From Acidaminococcus sp. (GTDB taxonomy: Bacteria; Bacillota; Negativicutes; Acidaminococcales; Acidaminococcaceae), in assembly GCA_022482815.1 (NCBI GenBank), contig JAKVOM010000001.1, forward strand, positions 1,550,001 through 1,614,000: DNA of 64,000 nucleotides, in the 5' to 3' direction. The number at the start of each line of letters is the position of its first letter. Positions within the stretch are counted from its first letter, which is position 1. The position numbers were made by a program, and so were the translations under genes. Below the pieces are notes generated by a model that was given only the letters and a program-made list of their open reading frames with translations, was not told the origin of the DNA and ran no database searches. Shown piece after piece: positions 16,307 through 23,669 of this stretch.

Positions 16307-16792
16307 TTGTGGAATTTACGCTGTGCTGAGAAAACAGATGTGCCGCAGATTGCAGCACTCGAAAGGACGTGTTTCCCTGCCGCCGAAGCGGCAACGGAGG
16401 CTTCCGTACGCGACCGTGTAGCTGTTTATCCGACTCATTTCTATCTTCTTTTCGACGGAAATCACCTGGTTTCTTTTGTAAATGGCCTTGTTACGGACGA
16501 ACCGGATTTGACAGATGAGATGTATGAGAAGGCTTCCATGCATAACGAAAAGGGAGCCTGGCAGATGATTTTCGGGGTCGATACGGACCCTGCTTACCAG
16601 AAAAAAGGCTGCGCTGCCAGAGTGCTGCAGCGTTTTATCGAAGATGCTCAAAAGCAGGGCCGCAAAGGCGTCGTTCTGACCTGTAAAGATAAACTGATCC
16701 ACTATTATGCGAAATTTGGTTTTGTGGATGAGGGTGTGTCGGAATCGACGCATGGGGACGTCGTGTGGCACCAGATGAGATTGAAGTTTTAA
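16307..16792 (+). CDS. GNAT-family N-acetyltransferase
   Basis: 161 residues starting from TTG at 16307, supported by AAAGGG (16295-16300); the nearby GTG is out of frame and closes at once. The acetyl-CoA pyrophosphate loop is seen as FGVDTDPAYQKKGCAARVL (about 88-106), followed by motif B, HYYAKFGFVDEG. Acceptor substrate unknown; distant relatives acetylate serotonin-like amines or protein N-termini. It lies 27 bp after the AEC gene and may be the third gene of that operon. Confidence 0.83.
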   Translation: MWNLRCAEKTDVPQIAALERTCFPAAEAATEASVRDRVAVYPTHFYLLFDGNHLVSFVNGLVTDEPDLTDEMYEKASMHNEKGAWQMIFGVDTDPAYQKKGCAARVLQRFIEDAQKQGRKGVVLTCKDKLIHYYAKFGFVDEGVSESTHGDVVWHQMRLKF

Positions 16793-17700
16793 GGGCACAA
16801 TAGTGCTGAAGAAATGCACCTGGGCAAAGCGTGTCCTCGACAGGTCTCGGACGCCGTTTTACCCAGAGTTTTTTGTAAGGAAGTTTCTATCGTCCTCTGC
16901 AGAATCCAGCCACATCTACTTTGTCAGACCGGGTTGTGGCCCCTTGACGTACGTTTCTTTGTACGACTTCGGGGCCCCAACCCGGTCTTTCGCGTATCTG
17001 CGGCTGTCTTGCAGCAGAGTTCGTTAGAAACAAATTAAAAAAGAGGTATGAAATTAGGGTACACGTTTCTTTGTACGACTTCGGGGGCTCCAAGCCTGCC
17101 TTTCGCGCATCTGGAGCTCTTTGACGCACATATCTATAATGCAATGTATAAAAAGAGCTGAATAAGGAAACAAATTTTGCGGTTATGATAATGGAAATAA
17201 AAGAAGCTACCATTCTCCGCAAGCGGTTCCCCTTTCGATGCCGTGCAGCGGCGTGAAGGAAGGTCCCAAGGTAGCCAAGGCTTCACCTTACCTTACAAAT
17301 AAAAAGAAAAAATCAAAGCACCAGCCCTCTTGTTTTTCGTAAAAAAATAAGAGGAGCGAACCGCAGTGACTGTCGATTGCACTGCAATCGCGGTCACGTC
17401 GCGGTGGGGGGTTACCCCGATAACAGGAAACCGAACACTGCTGCATTTCTCTGGCAACAGTATTCTGTAAAAGAGCATATTTTATATTTCTACCAATCTG
17501 CCGAAGGCCGGGCCAAAAGCCAAATGCTAAATGCGGTTTTGAGAAAGCCGAAGGCCACTATCGGTTCTCGGCTTTCGGCTTCCTTTTTCCGCCATCTGCA
17601 GCTAACTGCTATCTGCGGCTAACTGCCTTGTTCTTTTCACTAGGCACCGGCCCTTCGCCATGCTATACTTAATACCAAAAGATTTTGGGAGGTTTTTGCA
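16793..17700. other. 908-bp non-coding, repeat-rich spacer
   Basis: No credible gene on either strand. It holds the large palindrome at 16895-17019 and a partial second copy of its centre and right flank at 17061-17115 (ACGTTTCTTTGTACGACTTC recurs). A degenerate stem-loop area lies at 17195-17270, and a palindromic stretch around ACTGCAATCGCGGT lies at 17375-17395. A terminator-like stem AAGCCGAA/TTCGGCTT is at 17545-17581. The words AAAGCCAAATGCTAAATGC and AGCTAACTGCTATCTGC recur in other gaps of this window. Confidence 0.5.
16895..17019. repeat. 125-bp nested palindrome of the same type as at 6325
   Basis: Core arms AGACCGGGTTGTGGCCCC (16926-16943) and GGGGCCCCAACCCGGTCT (16971-16988) pair at 17 of 18 positions. 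Inside is GTACG...TGTAC. Outside, CTCTGC..AA..CAGCC pairs imperfectly with GGCTGTCTTGCAGCAGAG. Flanking CATCTACTT (16913-16921) and CGCGTATCTG match words flanking the palindrome at 6325-6485. Confidence 0.75.
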
Positions 17701-18231
17701 ATGAAAAACCGTTTGCTCATTGTGGTAGATATGCAGAACGATTTTGTTGATGGCAGTCTGGGAACAAAGGAAGCTCAGGCCATCGTGCCGAAGGTGGTGG
17801 AATGCGTCAAAAATTTTGACGGGCGCATCTTTTTTACGCTCGATACACATGGTGAAAACTATTTGGAGACGCAGGAAGGAAAAAATCTTCCAGTGCCGCA
17901 CTGCATCAAAGGAAGTGAGGGATGGGAACTCATTCCTCAGCTCGAAAAGCTGCAGCGAGAAAAACACTGTCCGGTTTATCTGAAAGAGACGTTCGGCTCA
18001 TTTCAGTTGGCGGAAGACTTGAAAAATATGAATGATGAGCAGCCCATTGATGAAATCGAGCTGATTGGATTGTGCACAGACATCTGTGTTGTTTCCAACG
18101 TTCTTCTAATTAAGGCCGCTTTGCCGCAGGTTCCTATTGTTGTTGATAGTGCCTGCTGCGCCGGTGTAACGCCGGAAAGTCACAAGGCTGCCCTGGCTAC
18201 GATGAAGAGCTGTCAGGTCAAAGTACTGTAA
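17701..18231 (+). CDS. Isochorismatase-fold cysteine hydrolase, nicotinamidase-like
   Basis: 176 residues. The catalytic triad of the superfamily is visible: D10 (VVDMQNDF), K95 (YLKETFGS) and C129 (GLCTDICV). A PncA-type metal site is suggested by D48 and H50 (TLDTHGENY) and H67 (VPHCIKGSEGWE). The HCIKGSEGWE segment is typical of nicotinamidase/pyrazinamidase rather than of true isochorismatases. The expected reaction is nicotinamide to nicotinate and ammonia for NAD salvage, but related amidases cannot be excluded. Ribosome site GGGAGG lies 10 bases ahead of the ATG. Single-gene unit. Confidence 0.82.
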   Translation: MKNRLLIVVDMQNDFVDGSLGTKEAQAIVPKVVECVKNFDGRIFFTLDTHGENYLETQEGKNLPVPHCIKGSEGWELIPQLEKLQREKHCPVYLKETFGSFQLAEDLKNMNDEQPIDEIELIGLCTDICVVSNVLLIKAALPQVPIVVDSACCAGVTPESHKAALATMKSCQVKVL

Positions 18232-18379
18232 AGTATACGGTTGTTAAATACACAGAAAATTAGATATACGAAAAATTCCCGTAAAGGGGAGCAAGAAATT
18301 GTAAAAAGTGATATAATGTGGACTTAGAAACAGGACGTCGTGTCCTGTACCCAATTTAAAGAAATAGGAGTGGTTAGGA

Positions 18380-19405
18380 ATGCCTTTTATCGATCATCTG
18401 AAATCCCGTGTAAAACCGATGCAGAAGAGAATCGTTCTGCCGGAAAATAACTCCGACAGAGCTCTGAAAGCAGCTGCTACCGTTGCTAGAGAAGGATTTG
18501 CCAAAATTATCCTGGTGGGTGACCCCAAGGAACTCGACAGAGATGCTAAGAGACTGGGTGTCTCCTTCGAAGGCATTCAGATCATTAACCCTGCTACTTA
18601 TGAACGCATGGATGAACTGTGCGAATACTTTGCTAAACGCAGAGAAAAGAAGGGCATGACTAAGGAAAAAGCTCGCGAAATCATGCTGAAGGACACCACG
18701 TTCTTTGGTGCCGGCCTGGTTGCTATGGGCGATGCTGACGGCTGCGTTTCCGGTTCCATGAGAACTTCCGCAGACGTTATCAAAGCTGGTCTGCAGGTTA
18801 TCGGCGTACGTCCCGGCAACAAGACTGTATGCTCCGGCTTCATTATTCTGAGTAACACCAACCTCGGCGAAGGCGGCAAGCTCGTATTCGGCGACTGCGG
18901 CGTTATCATTGACCCGACTGCTGAACAGCTGGCTGATATTGCAGTAAGCTGCGCAAACCGTGCTCGCTACACCCTGGGCATCAAAGATGTCAAGGTTGCT
19001 CTGCTGTCCTATTCCACTAAGGGATCCGGTTCCGGCGAAGGCCCTGAAAAGGTTCAGGCTGCTACCGAAATCCTGAAGGAAAGAAACGTAGACTTTGCTT
19101 TCGACGGCGAACTGCAGGCAGATGCTGCTCTGGTTCCTGAAGTCGGCGAAAGAAAGGCTCCTGGTTCCAAAGTTGCCGGCCATGCTAACGTTCTCGTATT
19201 CCCGAACCTGGCTTCTGCCAACATCGGCTACAAGCTGGTTGAACGCTTCAGCGGCGCTACCTGCCTTGGTCCTCTGGTTCAGGGCCTGGCTAAACCGGTT
19301 CTTGACCTGTCCCGCGGCTGCTCCGCTAAGGATATCGTTGACGTAGTAGCTGTCTGCGCAAGCGATGCTATCTTCGCAGAAAACATGAAGAACACTGCAA
19401 AATAA
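18380..19405 (+). CDS. pta: Phosphate acetyltransferase
   Basis: 341 residues, the short single-domain Pta. It interconverts acetyl-CoA and acetyl phosphate in the cytoplasm, the first step of acetate and ATP formation in fermenters. Conserved stretches: KRIVLPENNSDRALKAA, GCVSGSMRTSADVIKAGLQ, LSYSTKGSGSGEGPEKVQ and the late FPNLASANIGYKLVERFSG. Codon choice is strongly biased and uniform, as in highly expressed genes. The leader has TATAAT (18312-18317) and a hairpin ACAGGACG..CGTGTCCTGT (18330-18348) before the start. No acetate kinase gene adjoins it; one must lie elsewhere. Confidence 0.95.
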   Translation: MPFIDHLKSRVKPMQKRIVLPENNSDRALKAAATVAREGFAKIILVGDPKELDRDAKRLGVSFEGIQIINPATYERMDELCEYFAKRREKKGMTKEKAREIMLKDTTFFGAGLVAMGDADGCVSGSMRTSADVIKAGLQVIGVRPGNKTVCSGFIILSNTNLGEGGKLVFGDCGVIIDPTAEQLADIAVSCANRARYTLGIKDVKVALLSYSTKGSGSGEGPEKVQAATEILKERNVDFAFDGELQADAALVPEVGERKAPGSKVAGHANVLVFPNLASANIGYKLVERFSGATCLGPLVQGLAKPVLDLSRGCSAKDIVDVVAVCASDAIFAENMKNTAK

Positions 19406-19420
19406 GCTTGTTTCTTCAAA

Positions 19421-19456
19421 CTGCCTGGAATGATTTCATTCCGGGCAGTTTTTTTA
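19421..19456 (+). terminator. Terminator after pta
   Basis: Stem CTGCCTGGAATGA / ATTCCGGGCAG, loop of 4-6, followed by T7. Confidence 0.88.
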
Positions 19457-19706
19457 TATGCAGGAAAAAGTATAATGCTTTGAAGCTATGGCGCATATTT
19501 TGTAATGCTCCGCCGGCAGTTTATTACTTCCTCATTGAGGGGTGGTCCCAACCCGCATGTTTTCTACACTATTAAATTTATTAGTTTCTCATTAATTTCT
19601 TAATATATTGTTTCATTCGTGCCACTTTCCTATAATGAGTGCGTAAGAAAGAACGGTAATGGATACCGCTCGGTTATGATTGCATGTATGATCAGGAGGG
19701 ACTAAA

Positions 19707-20102
19707 ATGCTGAATGAAAAGGTTATCAATTTACTGAAAGAGAGCATGTGGGATCTTGCTACCTGCGCTGATGGCGAACCGAACGTGGTTCCTGTTGCCT
19801 TTAAGGATGTAACTGACGATGGTAAACTGGTAGTAGGGGATGTTTTCCTGCAAACGACCCTGGCAAACATTAAAGCCAATAACGGACGAATCGCTATTTC
19901 CGCATATAACCCGAAGACCTTTGAAGGCTATCAGATCAAAGGCAAGGCAGAATACGTGACGGAAGGCGACCTTGTGAATACCTTCAAGAAAATGGTAGAA
20001 GATATGTTTAAAGGTGCCGCTACCGCGAAAGGCGCTCTTATCATCACACCGGAAAGAGTCATCGTGACCACGCCGGGCGCTGACAACAAGAAAGAACTCT
20101 GA
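19707..20102 (+). CDS. Pyridoxamine-5'-phosphate-oxidase-like flavin-binding protein
   Basis: 131 residues with the split-barrel flavin-binding pattern: ATCADGEPNVVPVAFKDV near the N-terminus, then NGRIAISAYNPKTFEGYQIKG. Small proteins of this type bind FMN or F420-like cofactors and include stress-related reductases. It is too short for true PdxH and lacks its C-terminal region, so PLP synthesis is unlikely. AGGAGG precedes the ATG. It is followed by an HxlR regulator 66 bp on in the same direction, which may control it. Function otherwise open. Confidence 0.82.
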   Translation: MLNEKVINLLKESMWDLATCADGEPNVVPVAFKDVTDDGKLVVGDVFLQTTLANIKANNGRIAISAYNPKTFEGYQIKGKAEYVTEGDLVNTFKKMVEDMFKGAATAKGALIITPERVIVTTPGADNKKEL

Positions 20103-20168
20103 TTGACTGCCTGCTGCTTTTCAAGTACGGCTCTTTTGAGTACAATAGGGGAGAAAGGAGGACGGTTC

Positions 20169-20543
20169 ATGTATCACAAGAAACTGGAAGCAGATATTCG
20201 CTGCCCTCTGGAATACGGGCTTGAAATTTTCGGCGGAAAATGGAAATCCCGCATAATATGCGTACTGGCGGCGCAGAAAACGCTCCGCTACAGCGGTATT
20301 CGCAAGGAAATGTGCAATATTACTGACGCCGTCCTGGCTGCCACCCTGAAGGAACTTATCACAAGCGGCATGGTGGAACGGCATAGTTATGATGAAATCC
20401 CGCCCCGCGTGGAATATTCGCTGACGGAGAAAGGAAAGTCCGTAGTCCCGATTTTGCAGAGCATCTGCCGCTGGGCCGGAATTTTCTATAAAGATGACAG
20501 CGAATGTGTCATGACGCAGTGCCAAAAATGTGATTACAGGTAA
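20169..20543 (+). CDS. HxlR-family winged-helix regulator
   Basis: 124 residues from the ATG at 20169, selected for GAAAGGAGGACGG upstream. The open frame continues 22 codons further but without a ribosome site. HxlR motifs: CPLEYGLEIFGGKWKSRI, RYSGIRKEMCNITDAVLAAT and DEIPPRVEYSLTEKGKSVVP. Two cysteines in the C-terminal CVMTQCQKCDYR and one early (DIRCPLE) could sense oxidation. It is the second HxlR gene here and shares only family-level likeness with the one at 13005. Probable regulator of the upstream flavin-binding protein. Confidence 0.87.
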   Translation: MYHKKLEADIRCPLEYGLEIFGGKWKSRIICVLAAQKTLRYSGIRKEMCNITDAVLAATLKELITSGMVERHSYDEIPPRVEYSLTEKGKSVVPILQSICRWAGIFYKDDSECVMTQCQKCDYR

Positions 20544-20656
20544 ACTTATAAAAAGGGGCTGTCGCATTTTGCGACGGCCCCTTTTGTATCAAAAACAAGG
20601 TAAAAGCAAGGCGCGGCCTCATTGAATGAGACCGCGCCTTGGTGTAGAATTTAAAT

Positions 20657-22285
20657 ATGCCAAAAAACAAACCTACACAAAAGGATTATACAAAAATTGG
20701 CAGTTCTTATCAACTTTTTCTTCCTCTAAATTTTGAAGTACAAATCCCTAATGACGATCCTGTTCGCTTGGTGCGTGCCATGGTAGAAGGGATGGATGTA
20801 AAGGCATTGTATGACACGTATTCTCATGTCGAGAATAAATTAACGTCACCAATTCAGCTGCTGGAGATCGTCATTTATGCATGTATGGAAGGAATTCGTG
20901 GTTCGCGTAAGATAGAGCAATCCTGTAAAAGAGACACTCATTTCATGTTCCTCTTAGATGGGAAAAAAGCTCCGGATAATGCAACCATTGCAAGATTTTG
21001 TTCCCTCCATCTAAAACCATGTATCAAGGAGCTCATGATTCAGATGGATAAATGGCTGCTGGCTCGCGGTTTCATCACGCTGGATAGCCTGTTCATCGAT
21101 GGGACAAAAATTGAATCTGTGGCAAACAAATACAAATTTGTTTGGAAAAACAGAGTCTTAGGCAGCCAGAACAAACTCATAGAGAAACTGGAGCAACTGG
21201 TTCCCGAAATCGAGGAACGTTTCGGAATCAAGGTCTGTTACGGAAACACTTTCCACATCCGTCATTTAAAGAAGCTCCTAAAAAAACTGCTTGTCATAAA
21301 GCGGGCTGAAGGGATCGAGTTTGTTCACGGATGTGGGAAAAGAAAGACCATTCTACAGAAGTACTATGAGATTTTAGCTAACTATCTCAAACGGCTTAAG
21401 GTGTATACGAAGCAGCTTCACATCTGTGGGGAACGGAACAGCTTTGCCAAAACAGACCCGGATGCTACCTTTATGAGGATGAAAGAAGACGCCATGCTTA
21501 ATGGCGCCTTAAAGCCGGGATACAATGTCCAATATGCCAACAATTCCGGTTTTACCTTGTTTGCAGATGTGAGTGCACATCCAACAGATATGCGGACACT
21601 CATTCCTTTTCTTGAAGGATTTGAAGCCCACTTCGGTCAGAAATTTGCAAACATTGTAGCCGATGCAGGCTATGAAAGCGAAGAGAACTTGGTCTGGCTG
21701 AAGAAGAATCAGTATACTTCATATATCAAGCCTAACAATTATGAAAGAAGCAAGAGGAAAAAGTATAAGAACGACATCGGCAAAGCAGAAAACATGACAT
21801 ATTTGCCTGATCAAGACATGTATATCTGTAAAGGTAGGAGACTGCTGAAAGTCAGTAAAGTAACCCAGGTAAAGAACCGGTCAGGATATGTGTCAGAGAA
21901 AACATATTACGAATGTAAGGACTGCAGCGGTTGTCCCTACAAGGAACAGTGCATCCATGGGAACAATTGCAGGACACCCATGGAGAAAAGAAACAAGAAA
22001 TTAGTGGTCTCGAAGAATTTTGCTGCATTGAGGGCAGAATCCCTGAAGAACATTACTTCCGAATATGGTAAGGAACTGAGGATGAACCGCAGTATACAGG
22101 CAGAAGGAGCCTTTGCGGATCTCAAGGATTCATTAAACGTCAGAAGACTAGAAACCCGAGGCAAAGGAAATGCCCTGGTAACAGTGGGAATATGTGCCAT
22201 GGCACGGAATGTCCTGAAGGTCCATCACAAAGTTCAAGACGGCAAAGAGGATTTGCACTTATATCCGCTGAAAAAAGAGGCCTAA
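20657..22285 (+). CDS. IS1182-family DDE transposase
   Basis: 542 residues, intact. The N-terminal helix-turn-helix region includes YGxxxQLFLPLNFEV-like sequence and VRLVRAMVEGMD. The RNase-H-like core has candidate acidic residues D148 (FIDGTKIES), D336 (VADAGYESEEN) and E483 (IQAEGAFADLK). A cysteine-rich insert (YECKDCSGCPYKEQCIHGNNC, near 415-435) is usual for this family and probably binds zinc. The intact frame and a second identical end in the window suggest a currently active or recently active element. Confidence 0.93.
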   Translation: MPKNKPTQKDYTKIGSSYQLFLPLNFEVQIPNDDPVRLVRAMVEGMDVKALYDTYSHVENKLTSPIQLLEIVIYACMEGIRGSRKIEQSCKRDTHFMFLLDGKKAPDNATIARFCSLHLKPCIKELMIQMDKWLLARGFITLDSLFIDGTKIESVANKYKFVWKNRVLGSQNKLIEKLEQLVPEIEERFGIKVCYGNTFHIRHLKKLLKKLLVIKRAEGIEFVHGCGKRKTILQKYYEILANYLKRLKVYTKQLHICGERNSFAKTDPDATFMRMKEDAMLNGALKPGYNVQYANNSGFTLFADVSAHPTDMRTLIPFLEGFEAHFGQKFANIVADAGYESEENLVWLKKNQYTSYIKPNNYERSKRKKYKNDIGKAENMTYLPDQDMYICKGRRLLKVSKVTQVKNRSGYVSEKTYYECKDCSGCPYKEQCIHGNNCRTPMEKRNKKLVVSKNFAALRAESLKNITSEYGKELRMNRSIQAEGAFADLKDSLNVRRLETRGKGNALVTVGICAMARNVLKVHHKVQDGKEDLHLYPLKKEA

Positions 22286-22298
22286 AAGATACAAAAAG

Positions 22299-22350
22299 AG
22301 CGCACGAAAAAAAGCAACTTAGAGTTGCTTAATTTCGTGCGCCCTTTTTT
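22299..22350 (+). terminator. Terminator of the transposase gene
   Basis: Long two-part stem: GCGCACGAAA / TTTCGTGCGC outside and AGCAACT / AGTTGCT inside, then CCCTTTTTT. Confidence 0.85.
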
Positions 22351-22486
22351 CATCTCAAAACATATTCAACTAAAAAGTAAGGCAATTTGGGGTCTTTAGC
22401 AAGTTATTTCAGGGATTAAAAATCGGTCACTTGCGACAGCCCCTTTTTATAAGACGCGGGCCGCGGGCCGCAGGTCAACCGGGTAT

Positions 22487-22705
22487 GAGGCTGTGAAATA
22501 ATAAAAAGTGCTTTTGGCTTATGGCATTTAGCCACGTCTGCGACAGTGTGTTAAAGCTTTTGATTCAAGTGAAATATAATATAAAACCTGAAATTTAGCA
22601 GTTAATCTAAATTTCAGGTTTTATTTTTATAAGTTCAAAGAAAAATACCTTGGTTATTTTTCTTCTACGGGCGGGATGCGGACGGCAGGCTGCGGAAAGC
22701 GGAAA
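22487..22705 (+). repeat. Dispersed intergenic repeat, copy B
   Basis: Begins with an unpaired half GAGGCTGTGAAATA, then CTTTTGGCTTATGGCATTTAGCC, GTGTGTTAAAGCTTTTGATTC, a 16-bp perfect hairpin (AAAACCTGAAATTTAG at 22583-22598, complement at 22607-22622) with TTATTTTTATAAG tail, then CCTTGGTTATTTTTC and GGCTGCGGAAAGCGG, ending at a terminator. Same order as copy A and as the reverse of copy D. The IS lies immediately to its left. Confidence 0.7.
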
Positions 22706-22752
22706 AAAAGGCTGTGAAATAGTGCACATGCATTGTTTCACAGTCTTTTTTT
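22706..22752 (+). terminator. GGCTGTGAAA-family terminator at the end of repeat copy B
   Basis: AAGGCTGTGAAAtagTGCA / TGCAttgTTTCACAGTCTT with T7 after it. No gene directly precedes it on the plus strand except the IS, so it appears to belong to the repeat unit. Confidence 0.75.
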
Positions 22753-22908
22753 ATAATTATTAAAATTTGTAATCATTCGTAAATAATAAGTAAATTACAA
22801 AACCTTTACTGCTTTTTTGAATCCTTTTTACATGGTTTCAGTACACTGTAGCCGATTTAATAAGCATCGCTTTTCATAGTCTCACGTAATTGAAAGGAGA
22901 GGTTTTAC

Positions 22909-23649
22909 GTGCTTGAGCTGCAGCATATTGTAAAAAAATACGATGAAAAAGTGATTTTAAACGATATTTCCCTTGTCATTAAGGATGGGGAAATTATTTC
23001 TATTTTAGGACCTTCCGGCGGAGGCAAGACGACGCTGCTGAACTGTATTCTCGGCATTACCCCTTTGACTGGCGGAAAAATTATCTGCGATGGCAAGGAT
23101 GTCAGTACGGTGCCGATGAAGAAAAGGGGCTTCAACATCGTATTCCAGGATTATGCCCTCTTTCCGAATCTGACGGCGTATGAAAATATCGTGTACGGAC
23201 TGCGTAACTATCCGAATATTTCCTCTAAGGAAGAAGTTAAAAACTTGATTATCCTGCTGGACCTGCAGGACCACCTGAATCAATATCCCGACCAGCTTTC
23301 GGGCGGCCAGAAACAGCGTGTGGCCCTTGCCAGAACGCTGGTAATGAAACCGAAGATCCTGCTTCTTGATGAGCCGCTCAGCGCGCTTGACGGGGTCATC
23401 AAGGAATCAATCAAGGCAAAAATCCGGCAGATTGCTGACCAGTACCATCTGACAACCATTATCGTCACGCACGATCCGGAGGAAGCTTTGACGATGTCTG
23501 ACCGGGTGCTTATCCTGAATCAGGGAAAAATCGCCCGTTTCGCGACGCCGAGTGAAATTATTCACCAGCCGGGGAATGAGTTTGTTAAGAGATTTATTCT
23601 TTCCCAGCTTGAAATCAAACGCGGCAATATTGTACGTCTTTTCGCCTAA
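22909..23649 (+). CDS. 2-aminoethylphosphonate ABC transporter, ATP-binding subunit (PhnT-like)
   Basis: 246 residues from GTG at 22909 with GAAAGGAGAG upstream. It contains Walker A GPSGGGKTT (about 35-43), the signature LSGGQKQRVALAR (about 130), Walker B ILLLDEPLSALD and the His switch VTHDPEE. It energises uptake at the inner membrane. Assignment to aminoethylphosphonate comes from the operon: the next four genes are a fused permease, a lipoprotein binding protein, phnW and phnX, all in one direction with short gaps. On sequence alone it resembles iron/spermidine-type importers such as FbpC and PotA. Confidence 0.85.
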   Translation: MLELQHIVKKYDEKVILNDISLVIKDGEIISILGPSGGGKTTLLNCILGITPLTGGKIICDGKDVSTVPMKKRGFNIVFQDYALFPNLTAYENIVYGLRNYPNISSKEEVKNLIILLDLQDHLNQYPDQLSGGQKQRVALARTLVMKPKILLLDEPLSALDGVIKESIKAKIRQIADQYHLTTIIVTHDPEEALTMSDRVLILNQGKIARFATPSEIIHQPGNEFVKRFILSQLEIKRGNIVRLFA

Positions 23650-23669
23650 GATAGTCAGGAAGGTGCTTC

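Larger units (their letters stand above)
20552..22446 (+). mobile_element. Complete IS1182-family insertion sequence
   Basis: About 1.9 kb bounded by perfect inverted repeats, left AAAGGGGCTGTCGCA (20552-20566) and right complement (22432-22446). Together with two outer bases common to this site the match is 17 bp, and it extends to 22 bp (CTTATAAAAAGGGG...) if flanking host bases are counted. The outer edge is set by comparison with the copy at 1-325. The left end folds as a hairpin GGGGCTGTCGCA-TT-TTGCGACGGCCCC. No clear target-site duplication can be read. It holds one transposase gene and its terminator. Confidence 0.9.
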
